Counted from the first letter of the stretch, positions 54,534-63,464 are shown. The stretch: 64,000 nt of DNA from Gillisia sp. CAL575 (GCF_000403785.1 NZ_APHJ01000026.1:1-64000), one strand, 5' to 3'. Made by a program: numbers and translations. The notes: a model not told the origin generated them from the sequence alone.

Positions 54534-54566
54534 AGCCGGATCAATTGTATTGATCCGGCTTTTATT
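54534..54566 (+). terminator. Terminator after acyl-CoA carboxylase operon
   Basis: Arms AGCCGGATCA and TGATCCGGCT with a 7-base loop followed by TTTTATTT, 20 bp past the carboxyltransferase stop. Confidence 0.92.
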
Positions 54567-54592
54567 TATAAGTTTTTCAATTTAATTACGAC

Positions 54593-54637
54593 TGTAACAA
54601 TTGTTACTGTAAACACTCACAAAATTGGTGTTCTTTG
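54593..54637 (+). promoter_or_regulatory. Sulfur-regulon promoter of split yeeE genes
   Basis: Dyad TGTAACAATTGTTACT at 54593-54608. At the fixed 29.5-bp distance the sequence is GTTCTTTG (54630-54637): TTTG is conserved but the TA is not. Inferred start near 54641. Confidence 0.72.
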
Positions 54638-54658
54638 CACCTAAATAAAAATTTAAAT

Positions 54659-55216
54659 ATGGAATGGATCTTTGAACCTTGGCCTTGGTATGTGGCCGGA
54701 CCACTTATAGCTTTTATAATGTTTCTTTTAATATTTATAGGAAAGCAATTTGGAATGTCTTCTAACCTTCGGACCTTTTGTACGATGTGTGGAGCAGACA
54801 AAACTGCTAGTTTTTTTAATTTCGATTGGAAATCACAAAGATGGAATTTGGTTGTTGTCGTGGGTGCCGCTTTGGGAGGCTTTATTGGAGCGCATTATTT
54901 ATCTAATGATGTTGCAGTTGCAATTAACCCAGATACTATTGCTATCCTAAAAGATTTAGGATTTAATAGTGCAGGATCTGCTTATCTACCAGATGAACTT
55001 TTTAGTTTAGATGCTTTAACAAATGTAAAATCTGTCGGACTTTTATTGCTTGGTGGATTACTTATTGGATTTGGTGCTAGATATGCAGGAGGCTGTACTT
55101 CTGGACATGCAATTTCTGGATTAAGTAATTTACAATTACCATCGCTTATTGCCGTAATAGGATTCTTTATAGGAGGATTATTTATGGTTCATGTATTATT
55201 CCCTTTAATATTTTAG
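54659..55216 (+). CDS. YeeE/YedE-type thiosulfate transporter, first half
   Basis: A 185-aa membrane protein with about five helices. It carries the YeeE signature GARYAGGCTSGHAISGLS near residue 140, whose Cys is part of the thiosulfate relay in characterised YeeE proteins. ATG 54659 (MEWIFEPW) is preferred to an earlier in-frame ATG at 54635, which lies inside the promoter. The second half is encoded 2 bp downstream; together they equal one full-length YeeE. It probably imports thiosulfate. Confidence 0.9.
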   Translation: MEWIFEPWPWYVAGPLIAFIMFLLIFIGKQFGMSSNLRTFCTMCGADKTASFFNFDWKSQRWNLVVVVGAALGGFIGAHYLSNDVAVAINPDTIAILKDLGFNSAGSAYLPDELFSLDALTNVKSVGLLLLGGLLIGFGARYAGGCTSGHAISGLSNLQLPSLIAVIGFFIGGLFMVHVLFPLIF

Positions 55217-55218
55217 AA

Positions 55219-55635
55219 ATGAAAAAAACACTTAGTTATTTATTTATAGGAATGTTCTTCGGAATCGTAATGTACAAGTCTGAAGCTGCATCATGGTTCA
55301 GGATCTATGAAATGTTTCAATTTCAATCTTTCCATATGTACGGAATCATAGGATCTGCATTGGTTCTTGGAGTTATAGGAGTACAATTGATCAAGAGAAA
55401 TAACCTTAAATCTATTTATGGGGAACCTATAAAATTTGTTCCGAAAGAAAAAGGAATTACAAGGTATTTACTTGGAGGAACTATTTTTGGTCTTGGTTGG
55501 GCATTGGCTGGGTCTTGCCCTGGACCCATTTACACATTAATTGGAGCTGGATATGTATCAATTTTAGTCGTACTTTTTGGAGCAATCGTAGGGACTTTTA
55601 TCTACGGCTTGTTAAAGGATAAATTACCTCATTAA
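55219..55635 (+). CDS. YeeE/YedE-type thiosulfate transporter, second half
   Basis: A 138-aa protein with four helices and the second YeeE signature LGWALAGSCPGPIYTLIG near residue 95, with its conserved Cys. It completes the split transporter with the upstream gene. The YeeE pair occurs as two proteins in many Bacteroidota and Proteobacteria. Converges with the TRIC-type gene with a 2-bp gap and no visible terminator. Confidence 0.9.
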   Translation: MKKTLSYLFIGMFFGIVMYKSEAASWFRIYEMFQFQSFHMYGIIGSALVLGVIGVQLIKRNNLKSIYGEPIKFVPKEKGITRYLLGGTIFGLGWALAGSCPGPIYTLIGAGYVSILVVLFGAIVGTFIYGLLKDKLPH

Positions 55636-55637
55636 CA

Positions 55638-56276
55638 TTAAGGGGTATCTACATCTGAAGGATCTATATAAAAGGAGGGAAGTGCGATTTTAAACTTCAC
55701 CACAACTAGTCTTATACTGATAACAATTAAAGAGGTGACTATATAGATAATGTCTTTATCTACATTAAGGTCATATAGGACTACATACGCAAGAGATCCA
55801 ATAATACAAGCGGTAGCGTATATTTCCTTTCTAAAGATCACGGGAATTTCATTACAAAGAATATCCCGAATAACACCTCCAAAAGTTCCTGTAATGGCAC
55901 CAAGAGCAATGGATATTATAGGGCTTAATCCGTTTTCTATTCCTGCTTCGACTCCAGTAATTGTAAAAACTCCTAGGCCTATAGTATCAAATAGAAAAAG
56001 GGAGGTCTTTAGATGATTAATTTTATGTCTAAATACAATTGCCAAAAAGGTAATAATGCTAATTAGGTAGATGTAAAATGTATTTTCCATCCACATTACA
56101 GGATTATTACCAATTAGAATATCTCTAACTGTTCCTCCGCCGGTAGCAGTAACAAAAGCAATTATAAAAATACCGAATATATCTAGCTTTCGGGACATAG
56201 CGGCTAGTGCTCCAGAGATAGCAAAGGCCACGGTTCCTAAAAGATCGAAAGTGCTAAAAAGTGAAATGTCTATCAT
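55638..56276 (-). CDS. TRIC-type (UPF0126) membrane channel protein
   Basis: A 212-aa protein with seven helices in two repeats: DLLGTVAFAISGALAAMSRKLDIFG and FVTATGGGTVRDIL, then FDTIGLGVFTITGVEAG and GAITGTFGGVIRDIL. These GG(T/V)(V/I)RDIL loops are diagnostic of trimeric intracellular cation channel-like proteins of prokaryotes; bacterial members may conduct K+ or glycine. ATG 56276 is used rather than TTG 56285. Confidence 0.9.
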   Translation of the reverse strand: MIDISLFSTFDLLGTVAFAISGALAAMSRKLDIFGIFIIAFVTATGGGTVRDILIGNNPVMWMENTFYIYLISIITFLAIVFRHKINHLKTSLFLFDTIGLGVFTITGVEAGIENGLSPIISIALGAITGTFGGVIRDILCNEIPVIFRKEIYATACIIGSLAYVVLYDLNVDKDIIYIVTSLIVISIRLVVVKFKIALPSFYIDPSDVDTP

Positions 56277-56393
56277 TGACGGCAAAGTTAATTCTTAAAA
56301 TAATATATACTAATAGGATCTATTAAAATCGCCTTTTTTAAACCTTGCTATTCAATAGAATTATAAACAAATAGTAAATCTTAATAACAATTC

Positions 56394-56425
56394 TTGTAAG
56401 TTTTTAACTAAACTCCCTACTTTTA
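56394..56425 (+). promoter_or_regulatory. Predicted promoter of trxB
   Basis: TTG at 56394-56396, a 21-bp spacer and TACTTTTA at 56418-56425, close to the Bacteroidota -33/-7 consensus, 22 bp before ATG 56447. Confidence 0.5.
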
Positions 56426-56446
56426 CAAGAATAAATAAATATTGAA

Positions 56447-57427
56447 ATGTCAGATACTGTAGAAAAAATAAAATGTTTGATTATTGGTTCGGGACCTGCT
56501 GGTTATACAGCAGCCATATATGCAGCCCGTGCAGATATGCATCCAATTATGTACACTGGAATGGAGCCTGGAGGACAATTAACAACTACAACAGAGGTTG
56601 ATAATTTCCCTGGTTATCCAGAAGGAATAGATGGTCCTGCAATGATGGTAGATCTTCAAAAACAAGCTGAGCGTTTTGGAACCCAAGTAAGATTCGGGAT
56701 GGTTACAGAAGTACAGTTTAATGAAGAGCCAGGTGGAATTCATAAAGCCTGTATAGATAATTCAACTTGGGTAGAAGCAGAGTCGGTTATTATTTCTACT
56801 GGAGCTACTGCGAAATATTTAGGATTACCTAGTGAGCAACGTTTGCGTGGAGGTGGAGTCTCTGCTTGTGCTGTTTGTGATGGGTTCTTCTATAAAAATC
56901 AGGATGTTGCCATAGTTGGTGGGGGAGATACTGCTGCTGAAGAAGCAACTTATCTTGCTAATATTTGTAGTAAAGTAACAATGTTGGTTCGTAAAGATGA
57001 GATGAAAGCTTCTAAAGCTATGCAGCATAGAGTTACCAATACGAAAAATATTGTTCTAAAATATAACACTCAAGTAGATGAGGTATTGGGAGAGCAAGTA
57101 GTTGAAGGTTTAAGAATGGTAAATAATGAAACTGGTGAGAAAGAAGAAATTGCTATCACTGGATTATTTATAGCAATTGGGCACAAACCTAATACAGATA
57201 TCTTCAAGGGACAACTGGATATGGATGATATGGGATATCTTGTAACAAAAGGGAAAAGTACCAAAACCAATATTCCGGGAGTTTTTGCATCTGGAGATGT
57301 ACAAGATAAAGAATATAGACAAGCAATTACTGCTGCAGGTACGGGTTGTATGGCAGCATTAGATGCAGAACGCTACTTGAGTTCTGTTGAAGAATTAAAA
57401 GAAAATGAAGCTGAAGCCAATATGTAA
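56447..57427 (+). CDS. trxB: Thioredoxin-disulfide reductase
   Basis: A 326-aa FAD/NADPH flavoenzyme: FAD motif IIGSGPAGYTAAIYAARA near residue 12, EVDNFPGYPEG, the redox-active pair in SACAVCDGFF near 143, NADPH motif VGGGDTAAEEA near 160, and the C-terminal FASGDVQDKEYRQAITAAGTGCMAA. It reduces thioredoxin, which also feeds DsbD. Monocistronic with a strong terminator. Confidence 0.97.
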   Translation: MSDTVEKIKCLIIGSGPAGYTAAIYAARADMHPIMYTGMEPGGQLTTTTEVDNFPGYPEGIDGPAMMVDLQKQAERFGTQVRFGMVTEVQFNEEPGGIHKACIDNSTWVEAESVIISTGATAKYLGLPSEQRLRGGGVSACAVCDGFFYKNQDVAIVGGGDTAAEEATYLANICSKVTMLVRKDEMKASKAMQHRVTNTKNIVLKYNTQVDEVLGEQVVEGLRMVNNETGEKEEIAITGLFIAIGHKPNTDIFKGQLDMDDMGYLVTKGKSTKTNIPGVFASGDVQDKEYRQAITAAGTGCMAALDAERYLSSVEELKENEAEANM

Positions 57428-57453
57428 TCTTTTAAAAATTACATTATTAGTAC

Positions 57454-57493
57454 AATAAAAAAAGCCTCTGCATTTGCAGAGGCTTTTTTTATT
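57454..57493. terminator. Bidirectional terminator between trxB and lipoprotein gene
   Basis: Arms AATAAAAAAAGCCTCTGC and GCAGAGGCTTTTTTTATT with a 4-base loop; A/T-rich on both sides, placed between convergent genes. Confidence 0.93.
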
Positions 57494-57505
57494 GTTAAAT
57501 GAGGA

Positions 57506-57820
57506 CTAGTTATCCCTTTTTACTTTTACCTCACCACCATCAACTTTTACCTTAGATTCACTACCATCTGCTCTGTCTACTTTTTTCTTATATTCTCCAT
57601 CATCTTTCTTAATTTTAATTTCATCGCCTTCAGCGGTTTCAATTTTAATCTTATCTCCATCCTTACTTATTTCTACCTTATCATCAGAATCTAAGTTCAT
57701 TTCTTGACGAATAGCACTTTCATCATCTACATCATCTGCCGCATTTTTTTCATCTCGGCAAGAAACCAAGGCTATAGATAACAAAGAAAAGATCAAACCA
57801 TTTCTTAAAATATTTTTCAT
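57506..57820 (-). CDS. Small acidic/basic repeat lipoprotein
   Basis: A 104-aa predicted lipoprotein (lipobox IALVSC, Cys21) with a charged, repetitive mature part of alternating short strands: DDKVEISKDGDKIKIETAEGDEIKIKKDDG and later SKVKVDGGEVKVKRDN. No domain recognised; the repeat resembles the C-terminal tails of the PspC-type protein nearby. Located between trxB and the GIN-domain gene. Confidence 0.75.
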   Translation of the reverse strand: MKNILRNGLIFSLLSIALVSCRDEKNAADDVDDESAIRQEMNLDSDDKVEISKDGDKIKIETAEGDEIKIKKDDGEYKKKVDRADGSESKVKVDGGEVKVKRDN

Positions 57821-57885
57821 TCTATTGTAATTTAGAGATTAATAGGTGTAAACATAGTGTAATTTAAAGAACGTCTATCTAATAA

Positions 57886-58707
57886 TTAATTTTTTTTAGA
57901 AAGAACTGCTTTTTGTGAAAACTCCACTAAATCTATTTCTGGAGAATTATAAAGATCTATTTCACTTTTATCTTTTGCAGAAAGTTTTAAGTTTTTGGAA
58001 ACATTAATACTATTCTTAGAATTCCCGGTTGTAAAAACTTCCGCAGTTTTAGAAGTTAGTTTTTCGCCATCAAATTTTGCGGATTTTGCAGCACTAAGAT
58101 TTAGTTGATCAATAGCTCCTTTTAATTTTGCTGACGATTTATCTAATGCTTTTACACCTAATAAAGGTGATTTTAATGATCCTTCTAATTCACTTGATTC
58201 TTTTAATTCTAAAATTATTTCTTCTGAAGTTATCTCTACTTCAACTTTGGCATCTCCAGAGTTGTTTAATTTGAAGATGTTCGTGGTTGCAGATAACTTG
58301 CTTTTCGATTTTCCTTTAGCAATAAATTCAAAATCTTGTAAATACAGCTCTTGAAGGGTTTCAAATTCTACCTTACCATCAATACTAATCCTTGTTAAAG
58401 TATCATTGAATGTGATGCTTAATTTCTGAGATTTGCTATTAGAGATCTTTGCAGATGGCTTTATATAAAGAACATTATTCACCACTTCAATTTGAATAAG
58501 TTCATGTAAATTGTCATCTGCTTCAACTTCTACCATAGATCGGCTTCCTTTTAAAAGTCCCACTTCAAATTCTCCATCCATTTCTATGGATGTAAATGAT
58601 TTAATATCTATTTGCTCTGTAGTTACATTTCTGCTTCCCTTTACATTTTTTTGTGCTTGAGAATTTAATCCTATTAAAAGAAAAGCTACAAGTATATATT
58701 TGTACAT
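57886..58707 (-). CDS. Exported GIN-domain (DUF2807) protein
   Basis: A 273-aa secreted protein: signal peptide ending LNSQA, then a DUF2807 head-GIN-type right-handed beta-helix (SFTSIEMDGEFEVGLLKGSRSMVEVEADDNL near residue 40, and repeats such as LNLSAAKSAKFDGEKLTSKTAEVF). The domain is common in Bacteroidota and found with PspC and PadR genes. A terminator separates it from that operon. Confidence 0.87.
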   Translation of the reverse strand: MYKYILVAFLLIGLNSQAQKNVKGSRNVTTEQIDIKSFTSIEMDGEFEVGLLKGSRSMVEVEADDNLHELIQIEVVNNVLYIKPSAKISNSKSQKLSITFNDTLTRISIDGKVEFETLQELYLQDFEFIAKGKSKSKLSATTNIFKLNNSGDAKVEVEITSEEIILELKESSELEGSLKSPLLGVKALDKSSAKLKGAIDQLNLSAAKSAKFDGEKLTSKTAEVFTTGNSKNSINVSKNLKLSAKDKSEIDLYNSPEIDLVEFSQKAVLSKKN

Positions 58708-58738
58708 AATTTTATAATTATAATTCAGGCAAATATAG

Positions 58739-58766
58739 AAAAAGCCCCCAAACTTTGGGGGCTTTA
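58739..58766 (-). terminator. Terminator after the PspC/54-aa operon
   Basis: Arms AAAGCCCCCA and TGGGGGCTTT with a short loop and A/T flanks, just beyond the stop codon of the 54-aa gene. Confidence 0.88.
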
Positions 58767-58767
58767 T

Positions 58768-58932
58768 TTAGCTAGCTACAAAGACTTGTGAAGGCTTTAT
58801 AAATATTTTTATTTTTTGTTGGTTTTGGTATAGTTCTAAATAATGGCCATTTTCACTTACTTTTTCTTCAGTTGGCTCACCTGAGAAAACAGATAAGACT
58901 AATACGATTATGAGCTTAATTAATGCAATCAT
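58768..58932 (-). CDS. 54-aa exported or membrane peptide
   Basis: An ATG at 58932 opens a 54-residue frame ending TAA at 58768. It begins with a hydrophobic segment (MIALIKLIIVLVLSVFSGE) and continues with a polar part rich in Gln, Lys and Glu (LYQNQQKIKIFIKPSQ). The start lies 2 bp after the PspC stop codon and the stop is immediately followed by a terminator, exactly as expected for a last operon gene. No family recognised. Confidence 0.65.
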   Translation of the reverse strand: MIALIKLIIVLVLSVFSGEPTEEKVSENGHYLELYQNQQKIKIFIKPSQVFVAS

Positions 58933-58934
58933 GA

Positions 58935-60776
58935 CTAGTTCTTTTTAATTTCTATTCCGTTTTCATCAATCTTAATTTTCTTATTATTTTTCTTTTCAAT
59001 TTTAATTCCGTCTGAATTTAATTGGATGTTAACTTCATGAGGTTCATCAAAACTGTCAGATTCTTCCCAGTTATCTGCATTCTTTTTAATTTGTACTCCA
59101 TTTGCGTTTATTCGAACCTTTATTTCATCGTCATCATTAAAAGAATCTGACTCTTCCCAACTATCATCTGTGTTCCAAGAGTCGTCACTAGAATCTATAT
59201 GTACTTCAGGACAAGTTTCGCAAAGGGTTTCATTCTCAATCACTTTTACAAAGTGCTCTTCTTGGTCATATTTTAAAATTCCTCCAGCGTTGTCTGAGTA
59301 TCTATAATAATCACTTACATTATTATCTACAAATAATACAGTTCCTTCTGGGACATAAACCGTTACTTTAACTTCTTGGTCTCTATAGTATTCATTCAAA
59401 TTAGAGGTAAGATAGGAATCCAGATAAAGTTTGTTTCCGGCAAAACTGGTCTTATAGCTAATATTTTTCGCCCTGTTTTTAGCGTCTTTATAGTCACTCC
59501 CATCCGCGGTTTTTACGATTTCTATTTTACCGATAGAATCTTTGGTAGATTTTACCACCACATTAATATCTGTTATGTACATGATTTTGTTATCATTATT
59601 ATCGTACATAATTTCAACATCTTTTCTCCAGGTATTAGAAGAATAGTCTGGATTAGACCTCATTGCTAAATACAAAGTATCTTGAGGTTGGATTGGCAAT
59701 TTTTCAGTAATTACTATTTCTCCATCAAACGCTCTTAAGGTTGCTTGTTTTACTCCCAAAAATATTAAACCAATTACAGACAATAACCATAAACCTAACA
59801 AAACCATTTTAGCAAGTGTACCTATAGACTTTAGTTTTCTTACCATAATTTTCAAGCCTAAGATGAAAAGGAAGAAAAATGGAATCCCTACAGCAAAAAA
59901 TGTAAGTAGAGAGATTGCCCAAATCGGAGCACCAATAGCAGCCATCTCAATATAATCTGTCCAAGGTGCTTCTACAATTCCAAAGGTTCCAACAGTAAAT
60001 AGACCAATAAATAAAGCAATTAAAGTAGATCCTGCAATCAATAGAATAAGTAAGCCTATAAATTTAACGAAGATATTAAGGATTGCTAAAATAGCTGAAC
60101 TAATCCCTGTAGCAGCAGAACTGGCACCAGATTTTACTTGTCTACCATACTTATCGTAATCTGCATTTCTAACTTTTCCAGCAACATCATCAAAACCTTC
60201 TTTGATCTTGCGTTCTATGTTAGAGATATTTACTTCTTCTCCCCGCATAGAAAGTTTATCTGCAGTTGTTTTAGCTTCAGGAACAAAGATCCATAGCGCT
60301 ATATAGATAAGGATGAATGCGCCACTAGATGCAATGGTTAGGATTATCCATAATAAACGTACCCAAATGGCTTGTATTCCTAAGTAGTGACCTAATCCGG
60401 ATGAAACTCCTCCAATATAAGAATTTTCGGTATCTCTAAAAAGCTGTTTTCCTGTAGTATTTGCAGTGTTAGTAGTTTTAGCATAAGAAGGTTCATCTTC
60501 AAAAATCTCATCATCTAACATATAATCTTCTGGTTGGCCCATTGTTGCGATTACTGCTTCCACTTCTGTATTTCCAATTACCTGCTTTACGTCTTTTATC
60601 TTCTCATTAAAAAGTTCAGCAATACGAGCTTCTATATCAGCAATGATCTCTTCTTTACCCTGTGTATTAGTAAGCGAGTTTTTTATTGCCTCTAAATAAT
60701 GTTGAAGTTTGGCGTATGCATCTTCATCAATATGAAAGAAAATGCCGGCAAGGTTTATATTTACTGTCTTATTCAT
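58935..60776 (-). CDS. PspC-domain membrane protein
   Basis: A 613-aa protein. N-terminal cytoplasmic helical segment (about 1-100), a PspC domain (FRDTENSYIGGVSSGLGHYLGIQAIWVRLLWI, about 110-175), further membrane helices (about 225-345), then a periplasmic region and a C-terminal repetitive tail (DGIKIEKKN, ENGIEIKKN). It pairs with a PadR repressor whose gene overlaps by 8 bp; PspC/PadR pairs are typical envelope-stress modules in Bacteroidota. Confidence 0.9.
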   Translation of the reverse strand: MNKTVNINLAGIFFHIDEDAYAKLQHYLEAIKNSLTNTQGKEEIIADIEARIAELFNEKIKDVKQVIGNTEVEAVIATMGQPEDYMLDDEIFEDEPSYAKTTNTANTTGKQLFRDTENSYIGGVSSGLGHYLGIQAIWVRLLWIILTIASSGAFILIYIALWIFVPEAKTTADKLSMRGEEVNISNIERKIKEGFDDVAGKVRNADYDKYGRQVKSGASSAATGISSAILAILNIFVKFIGLLILLIAGSTLIALFIGLFTVGTFGIVEAPWTDYIEMAAIGAPIWAISLLTFFAVGIPFFFLFILGLKIMVRKLKSIGTLAKMVLLGLWLLSVIGLIFLGVKQATLRAFDGEIVITEKLPIQPQDTLYLAMRSNPDYSSNTWRKDVEIMYDNNDNKIMYITDINVVVKSTKDSIGKIEIVKTADGSDYKDAKNRAKNISYKTSFAGNKLYLDSYLTSNLNEYYRDQEVKVTVYVPEGTVLFVDNNVSDYYRYSDNAGGILKYDQEEHFVKVIENETLCETCPEVHIDSSDDSWNTDDSWEESDSFNDDDEIKVRINANGVQIKKNADNWEESDSFDEPHEVNIQLNSDGIKIEKKNNKKIKIDENGIEIKKN

Positions 60777-61113
60777 GATTTTTATTTTTTTGAGTGGTTA
60801 CAACTTTTACAGCGGTTTGTAGTTCATCCCAAGTATGGGTTAGTTCAGTTAAAAATGATTGGCCAGTATCTGTTAAGCCGTAATATTTTCTTGGTGGGCC
60901 ACTGGTAGATTCTTCCCAGCGATAGCTTAATAATCCAGCATTTTTAAGTCTGGTAAGCAAAGGATAAATTGTTCCCTCCACCACTAATAATTTTGCGTCT
61001 TTAAGGGTGTCTAAGATCTCTGCCACATAGGCATCGTTATCTCGTAACACCGATAGAATACAATACTCCAGCACTCCTTTACGCATTTGTGCTTTGGTGT
61101 TTTCAATCTTCAT
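60769..61113 (-). CDS. PadR-family transcriptional regulator
   Basis: A 114-aa winged-helix regulator: KAQMRKGVLEYCILSVL at the start, the conserved VVEGTIYPLLTRLKNAGLLSY turn and YYGLTDTGQSFL C-terminal helix. It overlaps the DUF4870 gene by 4 bp and the PspC gene by 8 bp, so it probably controls its own operon. Confidence 0.93.
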   Translation of the reverse strand: MKIENTKAQMRKGVLEYCILSVLRDNDAYVAEILDTLKDAKLLVVEGTIYPLLTRLKNAGLLSYRWEESTSGPPRKYYGLTDTGQSFLTELTHTWDELQTAVKVVTTQKNKNHE

Positions 61114-61634
61114 AGCGTTTGGTTTTGAATGTTGTTAAACTGTTCATTGTTTGATTGATTTGTACCAACCTGAGTTGGTTTGATGAAATTGATGGTTAAC
61201 GGATATTTATATAGTTGTCCTTCACTTGCTTTGATGGTAGCAAGAATTACAGCTACAAAATCCAGAACGAATAGTCCTACTAATAGGAGTCCTAGGATTG
61301 CTGCAAAAACGAACAACGATATTAAATTTTGTGGATGTCCTGTACTTATATAGTTGTCAGAAATTATAAAAGGGTCATTTAAATTAAAATGAACTCCCCA
61401 AAAAACAACACCTGCAACTCCTATACATACTAATAGTATAAAATACAGAAACATACTTATTTGAAAATTTAAAGCTTGTTTTCCATGATGATCTACAAAT
61501 GGATCTTTTTGCTTAGCCGTCCAAAATATTAAGGGAAAAATAAAATTTCCGAAGGGAAATAAATACTTACTAAAGGTTGATAGATGGATAAAAGCTGCGA
61601 TTGTTTTATCCGGATGTGATGATGTAGTTTCCAT
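61110..61634 (-). CDS. DUF4870 membrane protein
   Basis: A 174-aa protein with three membrane helices and the DUF4870 pattern AAFIHLSTFSKYLFPFGNFIFPLIFW, then KDPFVDHHGKQALNFQISMFLY. The C-terminal 30 residues are polar and Asn/Gln-rich. First gene of the operon DUF4870-PadR-PspC-54 aa. Function unknown. Confidence 0.88.
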   Translation of the reverse strand: METTSSHPDKTIAAFIHLSTFSKYLFPFGNFIFPLIFWTAKQKDPFVDHHGKQALNFQISMFLYFILLVCIGVAGVVFWGVHFNLNDPFIISDNYISTGHPQNLISLFVFAAILGLLLVGLFVLDFVAVILATIKASEGQLYKYPLTINFIKPTQVGTNQSNNEQFNNIQNQTL

Positions 61635-61654
61635 AGCTGATTGATTTTCTTATA

Positions 61655-61692
61655 CAAATATATATCTTTAAGATGGTATTATGCAAAACAAA
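61655..61692 (-). promoter_or_regulatory. Predicted promoter of the DUF4870-PadR-PspC operon
   Basis: On the minus strand TATATTTG (61662 to 61655) is a perfect -7 element, and two TTTG-like tracts at 61684-61692 lie about 21-26 bp upstream. Confidence 0.6.
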
Positions 61693-61779
61693 GTACTGTA
61701 TGTTAATTAATTTAAGAAAAGTTTAACATTTCGCTGTTCAGTATTTTTTAGATACTTTTAAGGAAAATTAAATGCTATA

Positions 61780-62244
61780 ATGAAAATAACACCCGGAAAA
61801 CTTAATAAATTTTTAATTCTGAAATTGCCAAGTGCATGGTTATGTGGTGTAAGAGTTAAAGAGATAAATGAAGAAAGTTGTACTGTAAAGGTCCGGCATA
61901 GATGGATTAACCAAAACCCATTTAATTCTATGTATTTTGCAGTACAAGCAATGGCTGCCGAGCTTAGTACAGGAGCTATGGTTATTGGTCAGATCAAGGA
62001 AAGTGGAAAAAAGATCTCTATGTTAGTTGCACAAAATAAAGCACACTTCACTAAAAAGGCAACTGGTAAGCTAGAATTCACTTGTAAGGATGGTCATTTA
62101 ATATCTGAAGCAATACAGGAAACTATTAGTACAGGTGAAGGACAAACTTTCTGGATGAAATCTATAGGCTTAAATGAAGATGGAGTGGAAGTGTCCACGT
62201 TTGAATTTGAATGGACAGTTCGGCTAAAAGGTAAAAAACAATAA
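61780..62244 (+). CDS. DUF4442 hotdog-fold protein
   Basis: A 154-aa single-domain protein related to thioesterases of the hotdog fold: KVRHRWINQNPFNSMYFAVQAMAAELSTGAM (about 37-67) corresponds to the central helix region of the DUF4442 family. Usually acts on an acyl-CoA-like substrate, unproven here. Followed 63 bp later by the AIM24-type gene. Confidence 0.85.
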   Translation: MKITPGKLNKFLILKLPSAWLCGVRVKEINEESCTVKVRHRWINQNPFNSMYFAVQAMAAELSTGAMVIGQIKESGKKISMLVAQNKAHFTKKATGKLEFTCKDGHLISEAIQETISTGEGQTFWMKSIGLNEDGVEVSTFEFEWTVRLKGKKQ

Positions 62245-62307
62245 AATCGTTTATAGTAGTGTAACGTTTTTGACGATTCAACTACTTATTTCTTTAAATA
62301 AGTTATT

Positions 62308-63108
62308 ATGAATTCACATGAAATAGATTATAAGATATTTGGAGAGGAGATGCAATATGTGGAATTAGAGTTAGATCCTAATGAAGCAGTAATTGCTGAA
62401 GCAGGTAATTTTATGATGATGGATAGTGGGATTAAAATGAACACTATTTTTGGAGATGGATCCAAACAAAACGAAGGTTTTCTTGGCAAAGTACTTGGCG
62501 CAGGAAAAAGACTTCTTACAGGAGAAAGTTTATTTATGACAATTTTTTCTAATGAAGTCTCTGGTAAGAAAAAGGTAAGTTTTGCATCTCCTTATCCCGG
62601 GAAAATACTTCCCTTAGATCTCAATAAATATGGAGGAAAATTCATTTGTCAAAAAGATGCTTTTCTATGTGCGGCTAAAGGTGTTTCTATAGGAATAGAA
62701 TTCAGCAGAAAATTAGGAAGAGGGTTCTTTGGAGGGGAAGGCTTCATTATGCAAAAAGTAGAAGGAGATGGAATGGCCTTTGTACATGCCGGTGGAACTA
62801 TGGCCCGAAAGGAGTTAGCTAGTGGAGAAAAATTATGTGTAGATACTGGATGTATAATCGGGTTCACCCAAGATATTAATTATGATATTGAATTTATAGG
62901 TGGTATCAAAAACACCATTTTTGGTGGGGAAGGATTATTCTTTGCAACCTTGACAGGACCAGGAGTAGTATATGTGCAATCCTTGCCTTTTAGTAGATTA
63001 GCCAACAGAGTACTTCAAGCTGCACCTCAGGGCGGAGGTAAGGATAAAGGAGAAGGCAGTATTTTAGGCGGGATAGGAGATATTATAAGTGGGGATAATA
63101 GATTTTAA
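62308..63108 (+). CDS. TIGR00266/AIM24-family protein
   Basis: A 266-aa protein of the AIM24 beta-sandwich family: [23 protein letters not shown] near residue 14, [14 protein letters not shown] near 70, the [21 protein letters not shown] block near 141 and the terminal [13 protein letters not shown]. Function unknown; widely conserved in bacteria. Normal length and complete. Confidence 0.9.
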   Translation: MNSHEIDYKIFGEEMQYVELELDPNEAVIAEAGNFMMMDSGIKMNTIFGDGSKQNEGFLGKVLGAGKRLLTGESLFMTIFSNEVSGKKKVSFASPYPGKILPLDLNKYGGKFICQKDAFLCAAKGVSIGIEFSRKLGRGFFGGEGFIMQKVEGDGMAFVHAGGTMARKELASGEKLCVDTGCIIGFTQDINYDIEFIGGIKNTIFGGEGLFFATLTGPGVVYVQSLPFSRLANRVLQAAPQGGGKDKGEGSILGGIGDIISGDNRF

Positions 63109-63240
63109 ATTTATTAACATTATATTACCATTGTAATATACATGAAATTTCCTATCTTAGAGAGGATTTAATAATACCTGCCTATAGTATAATTCTACTT
63201 TTACTTAAATTAAATCATCAACTTAAAACAGTATCAAATT

Positions 63241-63435
63241 ATGGCGAGAGCGATGTTTGAATACACCAAAACAATACTTGATAAAGTAAGTTTTGATGCC
63301 GTATTATTCTGCAAAGAAGTTAAAAAGGCACTTCAAAGATTATTACCTCATGAAATTGAGGAATTGAAAATCTGGATAGTTTCCCTGACTCAGCAGAACC
63401 CAGAATTAAATAAATGTCTAATATATTTAAACTAA
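63241..63435 (+). CDS. 64-aa conserved small protein upstream of oxyR
   Basis: A small helical protein beginning MARAMFEYTKTILDKVSFDA and ending in NPELNKCLIYLN, with two cysteines. I recall similar short proteins in Bacteroidota genomes but no assigned function. It converges with oxyR and shares its terminator. Confidence 0.75.
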   Translation: MARAMFEYTKTILDKVSFDAVLFCKEVKKALQRLLPHEIEELKIWIVSLTQQNPELNKCLIYLN

Positions 63436-63464
63436 AAGATCGGCCTTTTGGCCAATCTTTTAGT
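63431..63464. terminator. Bidirectional terminator between 64-aa gene and oxyR
   Basis: Arms ACTAAAAGATCGGCC and GGCCAATCTTTTAGT with a 4-base loop. The stem overlaps both stop codons, so each gene ends inside the terminator. Confidence 0.88.
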
